Notes: generated by a model from the sequence alone, not told the origin. Positions 21,980 through 35,938 are shown, numbered from the stretch's first letter. The stretch: 64,000 bases of DNA from Welwitschia mirabilis (GCA_051453625.1 JBOZIK010000001.1:178183427-178247426); one strand, 5' to 3'. Numbers and translations: made by a program.

Positions 21980-23790
21980 TCAAATACATTTTTGATTTCT
22001 TAATCACTTCTATCAGAGATTCATTATTGATGATCATTAATTTAGTGAATATTATCTAATAAGCTATCATAGATACATTCTTTTCAATATGCAAAACATC
22101 CAAATTGTGTCAAATATCATGATCCTATGTACATGTTAGAAATGAAAAATGTATTAAATAAAAGCATAAGAAAGAAAATAATTTATTATTAAACTATCTC
22201 ATAAACTTTTGTTACCTTCCAATATGGGACTGTAAATAGTGTCTATCTCTTTTTTTAATCTGTTGCTATGCTCTTCTCCTCGCATGCATAATTGACTTCC
22301 TTGCTTTTATTTTATGACTCCTAGATGAAGTAACTTTTAATTAGTTTTTTCCTTTCCCTATTTTGGCATTTTTGTCTTCTTTTGTTGATGTTTAGAAATG
22401 CACTTTTCCCAAGAAAAATCCATGTTGTCAAGCTAGAAAATAATCTCTTCACTACTTAATGGCATGGATTCCTTTTCTTCTTCTACTTTTTCATTGAAAG
22501 GTCTTTTCATTTACCTATATCTATGATTCTTATTAAGTAATCTTATATGTCCTTGATAGAAATGTTTCCTATTATGAGGCAATAATAGAAAATTGATCTT
22601 ATAAGCACATATGAGATATGTTAATCATCCCTTTATGTTTCATCCTAAAATGTTTCCATATGTTGAAAAATCATTTATAATCCAAAGTAGCATTGCTTTC
22701 ATGGTAAAGAACTCCTTTTTAAGTGTATTAATTTTTTTTAACTTCCTCATACCCTAGTAGCTTTAATTCTTCAATAAGAGGTTAAAGGTACAAATCAATA
22801 TCTTTTTCTAGTTGCTTAGGTCCAGGTATAAATAAAGAAAGTGTCACATTAGATCTTTTTATGCATAGCCAATGTGGTGAGTTATAGATAACTGTCATAA
22901 CTAGCTAACAACTATAAGAAGTGGAAAGCATCCCAAAAGGGTTAAATCCATCTGTTCTGATATCAAATCTTACATGTTTAGATTTGAATTTAAATTCATT
23001 ATGTGATTCATCAATATTTTCTGTAAGATAGAATCTGCTAGATGTCATATTATTCCATGGTCTATCTACATTTTTGAATGTCATACCATATGCTCCATTA
23101 TTGTGGGTGATGCATAAAGCATTTGTAGCCTTAGAATTAATGGAAAGTATCACAGCACTTTGGCAAGTAATCCTTTTCCTAGCTTACTGTCCTTAAAACC
23201 TCTCCTTCATTTAGATGCAGGGAATTGTATACCTTTTGAAAAAGAGTCATGCAAGAGATCAAGCAACATTGAAAACATTAAATTTAGCCATCCACCCATT
23301 TCTTTGATGGTAAACAATTTGATAACTATAGAAATCTTTGAATATTTTATGCAACTAAGTATAATGGATCCATATCTTCTTTGATTAGCCTATGATATTT
23401 TGCATTTTTTACAGAAATACTTGGAATTTTTTTCTTTATGTGATTACTTGCCATCATTAAAGTACATAAAGGCCTTTTTCACAATGGAAACAGGATCATC
23501 TCGTATTATATTTTTTCTACTACATTGTTCATAGTGTTCTTCTAATGTTTCTTCATGCATAATCCACTTTATATATGTATAATACATGCCTTTACATAAA
23601 AGATGCTCAAAAGTTATATTTGGTGATTGATAACAACTATTACAGCATTTTACACATGGATAGAGTATGCCTTAAGAACCGAAAGAATTGTTAGTTGCAA
23701 ATTGTATGAACTTCTTTACACCATTACCATACTCTTTACATGCCCTATACATATTACTATTAGGAAAATAAGTACATAATATTTTTTGAA
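21980..23790 (-). pseudogene. CACTA transposase relic (TNP2 / Transposase_21)
   Basis: Read on the minus strand, the pieces follow the order of plant TNP2 proteins. At about 23765-23550 is a transposase-associated domain: YRACKEYGNGVKKFIQFATN, then CVKCCN and FEHLLCKGMYYTYIKWIMHE. At about 23320-23210, EMGGWLNLMFSMLLDLLHD and FSKGIQF match the 'GGW.n..f..lLelL...lp.g..lP' segment. At about 23180-23100, YFPLILRLQMLY. At about 22970-22905, VRFDIRTDGFNPFGMLSTSY, the best-kept hallmark. At about 22600-22540, INFLLPHNRKHF. At about 22120-22060, HNLDVLHIEKNVSMIAY. A stretch between the GGW and YFPL pieces seems deleted, and stops and shifts are frequent. It belongs to the surrounding CACTA element and is dead. 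Confidence 0.85.
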
Positions 23791-24310
23791 GTTATAGGTA
23801 TAACTTTAAATGTAATTTTTTATGCAATACCTATTCATAGACATCTAACTCTTATCCCTTACATGAGTATATTTATTAGATGACGATGATGGATGTAATG
23901 ATGTCATTCAAAGTATTCCTATAATAGTTTTAACACTAGATAAATTATCACAGAGGAACATCAACAATTGTAAGAATATAAAATGAATATTAAGTTGTTT
24001 AGTATTGATATAAGGTTAAATTACTTGATTATAATGTTTATGATACCCTCTTTTATCTTATCCTAATTAAGCACTATTTTTTTGAACTTCCTTTCTTCTT
24101 TAATATTTTTATCTGATAAGCACAATGAAATCTAGGATCAAATACTACTTACTTCTTAATTATAATTTCAATATTATAAGAAAGACTAATCATACTAATA
24201 TCATATATTTACTTATAATTAATTTCTAAGTTATATCAGTTTACAAACAATAGCGATGTCATAAGTTTATGTCCTTTATTTCTTTCTAGTTTTGCACCAC
24301 ATAAAAGATA
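23791..24310. other. CACTA interior, nothing recognised
   Basis: AT-rich sequence upstream (minus-strand sense) of the transposase relic. No open frame or repeat was identified. The 5' part of the transposase gene or its leader may have been here. Confidence 0.4.
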
Positions 24311-24314
24311 TCTT

Positions 24315-24527
24315 GTGAATAGCTGAGGAGATGTAAACTTATTGTCAACATACACGGATAAATTTTAAGGATAATACCTAACCAATATAATATAAGGTTG
24401 CAACTATAATTAATTGCATTCCAACTTGATATTAGGCCACCCTTCAGACATGAGTTGGTTCTACTTCAGGTTTTAAAGTATACAAACATGTCTGGGCTCA
24501 ACTCCATAGGCTTTCACTTTAAGATAA
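24315..24527 (-). repeat. Copy 1 of a repeat shared with 28828-29037
   Basis: About 210 bp here align with 28828-29037 in the same orientation, with scattered substitutions. This copy directly follows the gypsy RNase H remnant. It could be the linker between RNase H and integrase in a second element fragment. Alternatively the pair could be LTR pieces flanking a gypsy copy that lost integrase: in minus-strand sense both start TGAAA(G/A)CCTA. Confidence 0.6.
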
Positions 24528-27345
24528 TCCCATCTACTAAGAGCATCTACAACCTTATTTCCCTTACCTCCATGGTACAAAATCTATAGATCAAAATTAC
24601 ATAAAAATTTCATCCATCTTATTTGCCTAAGTTTTAAGTTTGATTGAATTAGAATGTGTTTGAAACTCTTATGACCTGGCCAAACTTGAAACTTTACATC
24701 ATAGAGATAATGTTTTCATATTTTTAAAGCAAAAATTATTGCAACTACTTCAATATCATGAATTGGATAATTTCTTTGATGAGTTTTAACTTGCCTTAAA
24801 CCATAAGTTATTACTTTTTTATCTTGTTTAAGCACTACTCCAAGGTCTTCTCTAAATGCATTTCTATAAACTAAAAAGGTCTTTGAATCATTTGGTATTG
24901 CTAAGACTAAAGCACTAGTTAAACATTCTTTAAGATGATCAAATGATTACTAACATTTTTCTATCCATTAGAAGTATTTATTTTTCTTTAAAAGGCTTGT
25001 TAATGAAGAATCTATCTTAGAGAAATTGAAGATGAATAAATGATAGTACCCAGAAAGACCAAGAAATCTTCTAACCTCAGTAATATTTGTAGGCATTGGC
25101 CATTCCATGATTGCTCTAACTTTATTTTGATCCACTAATATAGCTTCTTTAGATATCGCATGACCTAACAATTAAATGGATTCCTTTTAAAAAGAGCATT
25201 TTTTTATGTTGGCATGTAATTGGCGTTTTTGTAAAGTTTGTAATACTTTTCTTAAGTGTTTCTCATACTCTTCATAAATCTTGGGATAAATGATAATGCC
25301 ATCAATAAATAGTATTACAATGAAATCAAGATGTGCTTAAAAGATGTAATTCATAAGACTTATAAATACTGCAGGAGCATTAGTTAAACCAAAAGGCATA
25401 ACAATGAACTCATAATACCCATATTAGGTTCTAAATGCTATTTTATAAATATATTCTTCGTTAATTCAAACTTGATAATATCCAGAATTTAGATCAATTT
25501 TTGAGAATACTTAGCTTTTTTGAGTTGATCAAAAAGTCATCTAATCTTGGTGGTGGATACTTATTCTTGATAGTAACGTTATTTAGCTATCTATAATTAA
25601 TGCATAATACTAGTATTCCATCTTTATTTTTTACAAATAATATAGGTGCTCTCATGATAATATACTAGGATGAATGAAGCCTTTGTATAAGAGTTCTTCA
25701 AGGTGAGTTTTTAATTCTTTCATTTTTGTAGNNNNNNNNNNNNNNNNNNNNNNNNNNNNNNNNNNNNNNNNNNNNNNNNNNNNNNNNNNNNNNNNNNNNN
25801 NNNNNNNNNNNNNNNNNNNNNNNNNNNNNNNNNNNNNNNNNNNNNNNNNNNNNNNNNNNNNNNNNNNNNNNNNNNNNNNNNNNNNNNNNNNNNNNNNNNN
25901 NNNNNNNNNNNNNNNNNNNNNNNNNNNNNNNNNNNNNNNNNNNNNNNNNNNNNNNNNNNNNNNNNNNNNNNNNNNNNNTCCACTACCAATTTGTAATGAC
26001 CTTGAAAGATTAGTCTTTAACCATGATCCATCATTTCTACTTGATGCTTTGCACAATTTATAATTGCTCTATTTTGCATTAACTAATTCATATCTAAGAT
26101 AATGTCATATTTTTCTAAGTCAATAATAATTGATTATATCTAAAAATCTCCCCCACTTAGGGATAAAGTATAGTTTTGGACTTGCTGATTAACTTTGGAC
26201 GTGGACCCATTTTCTAATTCTATGCATCCATCCATTATAATACAACATAGTTGTTATCTTGTAATAATTTTAGAAGATATAAAGTAATGTGTTGCTCCAT
26301 TATCAAATAAAATAATTACTTCTTTATTATTAAGTAAAGCCATATCTTCTATGAAAGAGCTTTGAAATTGCACCCCTTCATTATCTATCAGTGCTCGAGT
26401 TCGTCCTGCTATTTGAGGAACACTTTTTGATCCTTAAGGCTTTTTTGGTTATTATCTAGAAAGGTCATTATAATGTAATGAATATTCTATTATATTATGA
26501 TTTTCATTACAATTATAGTAGTGATATCCTTTATACTATTTTTGGTACTAATACTGACTAGGAGTTTTCGAGAAGTTGGAACTTTGAGGTTGATTACTTG
26601 CATAGTATTGACTAGGAACATTTCAATTTCTTTTGAATATAGTCTACCTTGATTAATTAAAATTTCTATTTGTTTTATTATTGATACTGACATTATTTTT
26701 GTTGAAAATATTAGTTCTTATTTGGATAAGACATTTGTGAATGATTTCCCTTAAGGATATGCCCTCATGGAGGAATTATTAGTTTCTTGTTGTCTTTACT
26801 GGTTTTTTTCTACTATCTTTGCCTTTTCTATAACCTCTGCTAGACTCTTATATTGAAGCGTGGATGCTTTGGCAACAACAAAAGGAAGGAGACTATCAAT
26901 AAAGATAATTGCTTTAGCTTCTTCATCTAGATGCATATGTGACACATATCTTAATAATTATATAAATTTGCACTCATGAAATGCTATGGTTACATTATGG
27001 TCTTGTCTTAAATTATAGAATTTTATACCCTTGTGGCAAATATAAAACTTGGTAATGTACCTCTCCCTAAAGATGTGCTTAAATTTCGTCCATCAAAGTT
27101 CTAGATCTCTTAACTTAGTCATTTCTATTTTTCACTATAGATTAGCTTCTCCTTATAACATATAAATAGCTAAGGAAGACTTTTTATATTCATCACATCT
27201 TAAGGTACCTATAGCTTTTTAAACATAACTTATTCATGCTTCTACTTTAGAAGGATCTAAACCTCCTACAAACTTTGGCAGATTTATCTTAATAAACATT
27301 TGAATTAATTTACTCATACCCACCTCCTTAAATTGATTGATACCA
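24528..27345 (-). pseudogene. Ty3/gypsy polyprotein relic (gag to RNase H)
   Basis: On the minus strand the order is gag, protease, RT, RNase H. Gag (about 27310-26800) reads LPKFVGGLDPSKVEA, YML.GEANL and MHLDEEAKAIIFIDSLLPF. Protease (about 26430-26020) reads IAGRTRALIDNEG, ILFDNGATHYFISSKI and KYDIILDMN, with DNGA for the usual DSGA. An N gap (25732-25978) hides the start of RT. RT continues with MKELKTHLEELLYKGFIHPS (25730-25660), a FVKNKDG-like remnant, and a catalytic box that reads FIDG instead of (Y/F)xDD. The RNase H region has AIMEWPMPTNITEVRRFLGL (about 25130-25070) and ends near 24530 with NKVVDALSRWDYLK. Integrase is absent. Stops and frame changes are frequent. Confidence 0.88.
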
Positions 27346-28510
27346 TTATTTACTAGTGGGTTTTAACCTTGATTTACTATTTGTGATAGGAACTACATGA
27401 AGGTATTCATCAATGCTTCTAAATTAAGTTAAATGGGAATTGATTTCCATCATTAGGTTTTTGATTCTCTTATGAGTTCAATTGATTTTGATTACTTGAT
27501 GCAACTAACCTTACTTCAAGCTTAACTAACAACAATAAGGCATCTGAAAGAATGGGAAATTTTAATGAGATGATATTGGGAAAGAGGATAGATGTTATTA
27601 AAGGTTAAACTTAGAAATATTTTTATAATCTTAGGAAGGACATGGTTATTATTATGATGTACGAGTCCTTATTTATATCTTAAAGTACATAATCAAGTTT
27701 ATTTCTTTTCTTTATTTTTCATAGATAAGGTTTACAAGTTATGAATATGGGGTTTTCACTATAAAGCTATATGACCATATAATTTAGAATGAATAACTTG
27801 TTTAAATATTTAATTACTTCTGAGGATTTATGATTATAACATATTATTTATGTATTTATATATTTTTTTGTAAAAGCTTAAGCTCTTTAAGGAATCCTAT
27901 AAGGTCATTGTCCTAAATTAGTAAGGTAACTAGAATTCTTCTAAGTGATTATCTTCTATAGGTATAAGGTCATAGAGTCTTTAATAATGTAAATTCATCA
28001 TATTTTTTAGTTTGTTTAGGGATTTAGAATTATCATTAATATGATTAGCATAATGATAATCTAGGGGTTGGAATTATAGTTAACCCTAGGAATACTTTGA
28101 ATCTATCAAAAATATAATCAAATTTTAAAACTATTCAGGTACTAAGATTATGATTAGTATAATCTTTATAATTATCGGAGTTAACATAAATGTAATTTGA
28201 CATATATTTAGATAGTAGAAAAATTATAAGTATAATGGAATTCATGAGGATTAAAATATATGATTAAATTTATACTTACCTAGGAGTTAAAGTTATCTTG
28301 GAATTTAGTATTATCAAGGATATAATTGTTTTCACTCATGATTTAAGATTATTAGGGATATAACTGATTTTATAGCTCTTAGGAATTTAGCTTTTTATGG
28401 TTACCACTAACTTTATAATTATGAATGAAAAAGGTTGTTAAAACTGTAATTGAATTTATATTCTTATAAATTTATAAGTGCTTAACATAAGTATTATTTA
28501 AGTTAACCTA
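27346..28510. other. AT-rich stretch upstream of the gypsy relic, then a gap
   Basis: Up to about 27560 the minus strand may hold the decayed gag N-terminus or leader. From there to the N gap (28511-28827) the sequence is simple AT-rich DNA with no recognisable feature. Confidence 0.4.
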
Positions 28511-28827
28511 NNNNNNNNNNNNNNNNNNNNNNNNNNNNNNNNNNNNNNNNNNNNNNNNNNNNNNNNNNNNNNNNNNNNNNNNNNNNNNNNNNNNNNNNNN
28601 NNNNNNNNNNNNNNNNNNNNNNNNNNNNNNNNNNNNNNNNNNNNNNNNNNNNNNNNNNNNNNNNNNNNNNNNNNNNNNNNNNNNNNNNNNNNNNNNNNNN
28701 NNNNNNNNNNNNNNNNNNNNNNNNNNNNNNNNNNNNNNNNNNNNNNNNNNNNNNNNNNNNNNNNNNNNNNNNNNNNNNNNNNNNNNNNNNNNNNNNNNNN
28801 NNNNNNNNNNNNNNNNNNNNNNNNNNN

Positions 28828-29037
28828 ATGAATATTTGAGGAGATGTAAACTTATTGTCAACATACATGGATAAATTTTAATGATAATACCTAACTAATA
28901 TAATAGGAGGTTGCAACTCTAATTAATGGCATGTCAACTCAATATCTGACCATCCTATGGATGTGAATTGGTTCTACTTCAAGTTCTAAATTACATAAAC
29001 ATGACAGGGCTCAACTCTCTAGGTTTTCACTTCATCT
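28828..29037 (-). repeat. Copy 2 of the repeat shared with 24315-24527
   Basis: It aligns with copy 1 up to the word TTTTCACTTCA, after which the two diverge. Its left part is lost in the N gap, so its full extent is unknown. See copy 1 for the two explanations. Confidence 0.6.
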
Positions 29038-31137
29038 CGATATAGCACCACTACAGGTGACAGGTGGTACGTGAGGTGGATGCATGCTTTCAAATGACCC
29101 TTGCTTCCTTGAAGCATCTGTGGGTGATGTAACATGATTCATGGATGCTAAGGGATCAAGATATTAAGTCAAAATAATTTTAGACATGGGTGTAACAAGA
29201 GAGTGATGATTAAATCTACTTTTAGAAGTGTAATACATAAAAAATGCAGTGTAACCCACGTTGGTGATGAAATCCAACAGTGTGGATGAATATTATTAAA
29301 ATTATCTTGATTTATTCTTGTTCTATGAATACACCATACAAATGCATGTAAACAATTCTAAATAACATGGATATTTAATGAATTATTCACATAGTTATAA
29401 TAATTCTAATCATCATTCTGTTCATTTTATAGAAACAACTATAAAAAGAAAGCAAGCATATAATAACAATTCTTTTTTTGAGATTATTATGCTAAAAAAA
29501 CTAAATAAAGAAAACAATATTTTCTTTTTTTCCCTATCTAAATAAAGGAAATATTCTTTTCTTTCTATTTTAAAAAATATAAAATAATATATTTAAACAA
29601 ATTAAAGCATATCGAAGCTATTCTAATCATAGAAACACTCTTCCATGCTTAAATGACAATCTTCATTGATTAGTGCAAAGAAAGTAAACAGAAGAAAGTA
29701 TAGCTCAAGCATAATTTTTAAAGTATAAGTATCTATCCAAGATTTCATATGGCTATATTATAAATCAATAAAAATAAGCAATAAGCTAGAGACGACTTAT
29801 GTCACTTAACTACTAAGATGAAAACGCTTATATGCATGCACGTTTAAAGTTAGCTAAGGAAAAAGGGGTGAAAGAGTTATTTCTATAATTAAATACTACT
29901 TATAAATAATTTAACGTAAATGTACTATTAGAAACATACTTTATATACTCAATTTTCCTATAAAATTTTGTATTATAATTTTTCTATAATTTTAACCATT
30001 AATTATAATATTTTTGGGCTTTAGGAGGACATCATAATTAAAAATTAATTAATTATGAATCAAAAATTAAATTATAGTAGTTTTTCAGAATAGACACATA
30101 ATAGGTTTCTTAGAATCTAACTTCAACTATTCTAGAACTATAACAGTATTATTTCTAACTTTATCATTTAAGGCTAAAAACTGCCAAATTTTCTAAAGTT
30201 ACAATCCTATCACCCTACACTAAAATGACCATAATGTTCAATATAATTTGATTTTTTTAAATGATTTAATATGTTTTGAAAAGATTATTCAATTTCCTAC
30301 AACGTAGAATACTTAAGTTTACAAATATGTTCATAGGTAGGTATAGAAAAGTAAATTACTTGCTTACTATTTTTTGCATTTATTTTTTAATGTATTTATT
30401 AATTACTCATCACAAAAATTACTGTTTTTACATTTTCCCATTTATAACACAATCCTAGACTTATAAAAAAATTCACTAATTTATACCTATTAATTAATAC
30501 AATATGATGTTTTTATCCTATGTCTGTATTCTAGAAATTTAATTTTCACCATAACAAAAATATGATAAAATTTCTATAACTAAGCAATAAATTAGATAGC
30601 AAAATAATGGATGTACTAAATAATTAGTTATTTAAATATAAATCAATTATAAAAATAAAATAATCATTATAAAAGAAAAATCAAATCAGTTCAATAAAAC
30701 ATTTACTATGAGCCTTGAGATTTTCCATGAAAGAGTAGTAACTTAAAGAGAATTTTGAAGATCAGATTTTTCCCCTAATAAGATGGTCTTGATGAATAAT
30801 AGATAAAAATAAACATAATACTAAATAAAAATGGATACCCAAATTTCTTCCTTCTAGTGAATCCCCTAGTCACTTGACCATAATCATCCGTTAGTAGTCC
30901 ACCATCATCAAACATAAGAGACCCCCTTCATATCTTATTATAACATCTTCGTGGATGCCAATGGAGAAGATAATATTTTATAATAGAATTGCATAAAAGA
31001 TATAAATAGTTCTATAACAAAATATCACATCATTCTAATAGAAAAAAGAGATATATGAATAATAAGAGTAAGAAGCTTACTTAGAAAGATTCATAAGATC
31101 CTAGTAGTTGAAGATGATGAATATCCAAGCTTAGGAG
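29038..31137. other. CACTA interior, non-coding
   Basis: A less AT-rich block at 29040-29300 is followed by very AT-rich sequence. No domain was recognised on either strand and only short chance frames exist (for example 30276-30458). Confidence 0.4.
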
Positions 31138-31215
31138 TCCCTTAGCTCCAAGATTCTAGGCTTCCAAGCTCCAAGCTCCAAGATTCTAAGCTTCCAAGCT
31201 CTAAGCTCCAAAGCT
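31138..31215 (+). repeat. Minisatellite of CCAAGCTCCAAGATTCTA-type units
   Basis: Three to four imperfect units combine 'AGCTCCAAGATTCTA' with 'GGCTTCCAAGCTCCA'. The array lies immediately left of the TG microsatellite. Confidence 0.75.
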
Positions 31216-31236
31216 CCATAATCCACAAGTAAGGAA

Positions 31237-31237
<1 letters not shown>

Positions 31238-31296
<59 letters not shown>

Positions 31297-31310
31297 GAGA
31301 GAGAGAGAGA
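31238..31310 (+). repeat. (TG)n then (GA)n microsatellite
   Basis: An uninterrupted TG run (31238-31294) is followed by a short GA run (about 31297-31310). The His-Thr repeat frames on the opposite strand are by-products. Confidence 0.95.
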
Positions 31311-32297
31311 TATGAAATACACTTGTAATAAACATAAAAAAGCTTTATCCTTTTTACAAAGAGAAGAGAATATCTATATATAAACAAACAAAGGCACATA
31401 GCTCAATATCACATGATTTAGTATTGATAAGTGGGTTGAGTAATAAGTGGCATTGAAGTACACAAAAAGGTCATACTTATGACCCATTAACCTAACTAAG
31501 GTNNNNNNNNNNNNNNNNNNNNNNNNCAAGTCTAATTACATGCATCATTTCCTTATGCTATTTCTTTTTAATCCTTCATAGGCTCATAAGTAAGTTTAAT
31601 TCATCCAAAGACATGCACAAAAAAAAATAAATGCACAAATCTCAAAATTGGCATGTGGCACAATAAGAAAAACTCTTCAATTCTAATGAACAAAGCAATG
31701 AGTATGCTATGAACAAAGTGCCCTTACACGTCTTAAGAACATAAAAGACATGGTAGAGTAATTCTACTCATTTATCATTCTTGGTTCTAGGTAAGAATGC
31801 ATGTACTTCTTCAAATGCTCATTTGTTTTAAAATACATAAAATATATCAATCACATAACAAAAGGAATAAAATATTTATTCGTAATATAGTACACATCTC
31901 ATATTTACCAAGAATATAAATTNNNNNNNNNNNNNNNNNNNNNNNNNNNNNNNNNNNNNNNNNNNNNNNNNNNNNNNNNNNNNNNNNNNNNNNNNNNNNN
32001 NNNNNNNNNNNNNNNNNNNNNNNNNNNNNNNNNNNNNNNNNNNNNNNNNNNNNNNNNNNNNNNNTAATTTTTATCACTTTCTTGGTAAATTATAAAGATT
32101 ACAAACTAAGGTTAATTTAAAAATGACATCTTATTTGATAAGAAACTTAAATAAGGATAATTATGCATTTGACTAAAAGTTTAACATACTTATCATTCAA
32201 GTAAATAAGGTTTACAAAATATGGGATATGATAGTGATGATGCTAAATCACTAATTATGGATTCAAAATTTAGTTAACATTTTATTTGGTAAAATCT
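31311..32297. other. Non-coding, with two assembly gaps
   Basis: AT-rich sequence with N gaps at 31503-31526 and 31923-32064. Nothing was recognised. Confidence 0.4.
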
Positions 32298-32298
32298 A

Positions 32299-32364
<66 letters not shown>
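32298..32364 (+). repeat. (ATT)n microsatellite
   Basis: About 22 uninterrupted ATT units. Confidence 0.95.
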
Positions 32365-32365
<1 letters not shown>

Positions 32366-35300
32366 TTGTATGGCTTTAATGCATGAGAGGAGGGTGAGAT
32401 TAATCATAGGTGTTTCAAGCAAATTTGGAGTTGTGTAAATTGAGGTGTTGTATTACAGTTTTGTATGATAAACACATAGTGGTTAAATTCAATGTTGTCT
32501 GAAAGAGATAGAAAGGAAGACTGTCATAAAGGCCCCAAATTTTATAATATGTAATATTATTTAGCTCTTAGCTGCTATGAAAAGGCAATAATTCAAATAT
32601 CGATATATGTCAAGGCATTTTATAGTATGGGCATTATGCATAAAATCATAGTGACTTACATGCTATGAGAGATGCCTTATAATGTATTTCAGCTTTGAAG
32701 TTGCTATTAAAAAAAAAAACAACATAGCTATTATGCTCTCTGATCTTAGTACCAAGGTGAAGCTCGAAGGTGATATATATCAAAAAATATCTTATTACAA
32801 GAAGGTTTTACCATACAATGGCATTATATAGATGTAATGACCCATCTTGAAGTGGTATATGGGAAGCTCTTCAAGTTTGACATGGCTATCATAATGTATG
32901 ATCTTTCCCTTCACTTTAATCCCCATTGTAAAAGTGGCTAATTTTGGTCTCTCAAAATAAGACCCAATCTTGATCAAACCCATGTCAACACAACAGTGAC
33001 CAAACCCATGTCAACACAATAGTGAAAGATAGTTTTCAGTATTTGGAGCCAAAATACTTTAGAAAGAAATAGTTCAATGATAAAGCAAGTGTAGGTTCCT
33101 TTGGAGTGCTGCTACTAGATGTCAAATATAATAGTGTTGAATAAAGAAATTCTTTTTAAGTATTAAACAAAAAATGCCTCTAGTACAAAGTCATTTTAGA
33201 GGTCAAATATAACTATGTTATATCATTAAGAGGATAGAATAACACCATGTAACAAACACCACACAAACTAGATAAAGAAGCTGGAATTTAAATAAAATCT
33301 AAGAAATAAGCCACAATATTTGTCTAAACAACATGCAAGGCATTTGGAAAAGACTTACTATTGTTATGCACTTCCTTTATATGCACCTTTCCTCTTCTCC
33401 CTTGAAAATAGTCAAAACGTATACTAGAATCCAANNNNNNNNNNAAGAAAAATAGGAAAATCTTAGCTAAGAACCAGTATGAATGATAAACAGCTTTTAA
33501 ACCTATAAATTAAGTGTTAAATTAGCAATAGCTAGATGCCGTGTTTTCATATTACTTCAACATAATGTAAACTCTAATATGCCATTAAACCTTAATAACA
33601 CGATTCAAAAAGGTAAATCATGTTTATTTTTCAAGAAATGCATAGTAAACTGGGAATAAATTTATCAAAAATCATGTTTATTTTCTATAGAATGATAAAA
33701 GATATCATAATAACCTCAGCTACCTTAAATTTATTTAGAATATGCAGAATGATCCACAATTGGTCTTATCTCAAATAAATTTATTGATCTGAATAAGTAT
33801 CTATTGTGTAGGTGATTCACATTATAAGCACAAAAGGATTTTGAAGAAGCATATTTTGGTGCTAAATAAGAAAGGATTACATTTGATTAATTTTTTACTA
33901 AAGAACTTAAATCTTATTAGCATTGCTACTGGAAAAGATAACCTTCACCTACTTTCATGGGATTTAGTAATTGGGACATTGTTTAAGCATTCTCTTACTA
34001 TAGTTGAATGGCAACTCTTATGTAATAATGTTGATATTAGGTCTATCCATGCCTAGATCATGAAGAATAGTAATAGTGTTTCTTCAAGGTAATAAGAACA
34101 AATAAATCCTATGGATGTAAATATTATAACTACATGCAATGGAGAAGTGGAAAAGGAGTGCATAAAGAGAAAAAAGAAAATGCAGAAAAAGAATATGGCA
34201 GATGATTACATCAAGGAAGATAAAAACAGAGACCAAACTACTCACCATGTTATATTAGTAGGAGAATAGAGTGAAATAAAGAGAAAAATATGATACTTCA
34301 TTTAATGGATTAAATAAATAATGTGATGTTTATAATGAAGCTATAGAGAAAAGCTTATCTCCAAGTTATCATAACAATAAGAAAAGGACTAAAGAAGGTC
34401 TTTTTTAAAACATATCTTTAATGATTATGAAGAATAGTTATACTATTATATCTAAATAATATAACAACATGGATCTAGAGGACATGCAAGTAAAAGAAAC
34501 TTATAATTATAAAATTAAGATTAAAAAACACAAAAAAATAAAACAGAAAGCTAGAAAACCATGTTATATTCTCTTTCAAGGGAAGTGATTTCATGAAGGA
34601 TAACAAGAATGAAGGTTACATAGTAGAGAGTACTCCTCTTGTAGGAGAGAAAAATAGGACTACAAAGGATAAAATGTCTAAAGAATGAAATAGATTGTAT
34701 GAATCTGAGAATCACATTTAGCTTCATTCTCATATATCACTTTGGTATCATGATAGCAAAGCCAACAGTAGTCCATCTGACATAAGTCTAGTTCTCTCCA
34801 CTAATCCAAATTCATGCGTTAAATGGATTACAAATCTTCATAATAGATTTATTGATCCTATAACTCTTCTTAAAGGCCTTGACAAAGCTATACTAAAGAG
34901 TGTGCTCAAAATCATGGATGTTAAGGAACTGACTTTGCCTTATTTAAAGATCCATTTATAGAAATATATACTTGGAAAGTGACCATAAAAGGATGTAACT
35001 TTAGATTCAATCAAGGATGATTATGAGTCCACATCCTATAGAATTATAAAGTTTTAAAGTGCATGTGCCTCTGTATCAAGTGTCATTTTATTAAATACTC
35101 CCTATGCTTTATAGATAAGACCCTTCTTTTGGCTTGCAATTACTAGCTATACCTTCAATGCCAGTAATACCTATGATTTTGATAGCATTACTCTTCTATC
35201 ATTAAAGATCCCTATTACTTTACCAGCAGGTCCTTTGCCTATAACTCCATTATGAAGCCTACTACATTTGCTTCATTGATCCATTAGTAAGCATAGCAGA

Positions 35301-35842
35301 ATCAACCTATGCCTTAATTGCAGAGTGATATAACAATAGAAGAAAATCATTATAAAAGAAGATAAGACCAAAGGATGGACTAACTCTAAGAGTTTTTAGT
35401 TCTCTTCATACCTTTAATAGGACCTCTTATGTTACTCTGGGTTTTTAGCATAGTTATACTAGCATTGGCTTTAAAAACTCATAGCCATAGTAATCACATT
35501 TTATTAGGAGGATTATAGAAGAATTAATAAGGGAATCCATTATCCACTTGGCTAATCATGAAGTTACAATTTAGGTTACATAGGAAAATTCCCCACTAAC
35601 ATCATAAAGTTACCAAATTTCATTAATCTTCTTCCTTATACATATTTTTTAGCCTCTTATGCTATGGTAACTTGATTCCAAATCCTCTTTATAATTTAAG
35701 GGTTAATTATAGTAGTTAAAACTTGTAAAAAGATTATTTTAATGGGTAATAATAGGATTTCATTCATTGGACTTATAATTGTATCTTATGTATATGTAAA
35801 TGATTATTGCTTAACTAATATGACCATCTGATCCTAGTCTAC
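32365..35842. other. CACTA interior, unrecognised
   Basis: No known domain was found. On the plus strand, 33841-34056 (71 codons) and a broken frame at about 34730-35300 give protein-like stretches (for example KWITNLHNRFIDPITLLKGL) that may be an old coding relic. I cannot assign a family. A 10-N gap lies at 33435-33444. A 25-bp direct repeat occurs near 32977-33025. Confidence 0.35.
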
Positions 35843-35843
35843 A

Positions 35844-35932
<89 letters not shown>
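35843..35932 (+). repeat. (CT)n microsatellite
   Basis: About 45 CT units with one TTT interruption near the left end, ending in TGTGTGTCT. Confidence 0.95.

Positions 35933-35938
<6 letters not shown>

Noticed and set aside
31131-31399. His-Thr repeat open frames
   Set aside because: By-products of the TG microsatellite.
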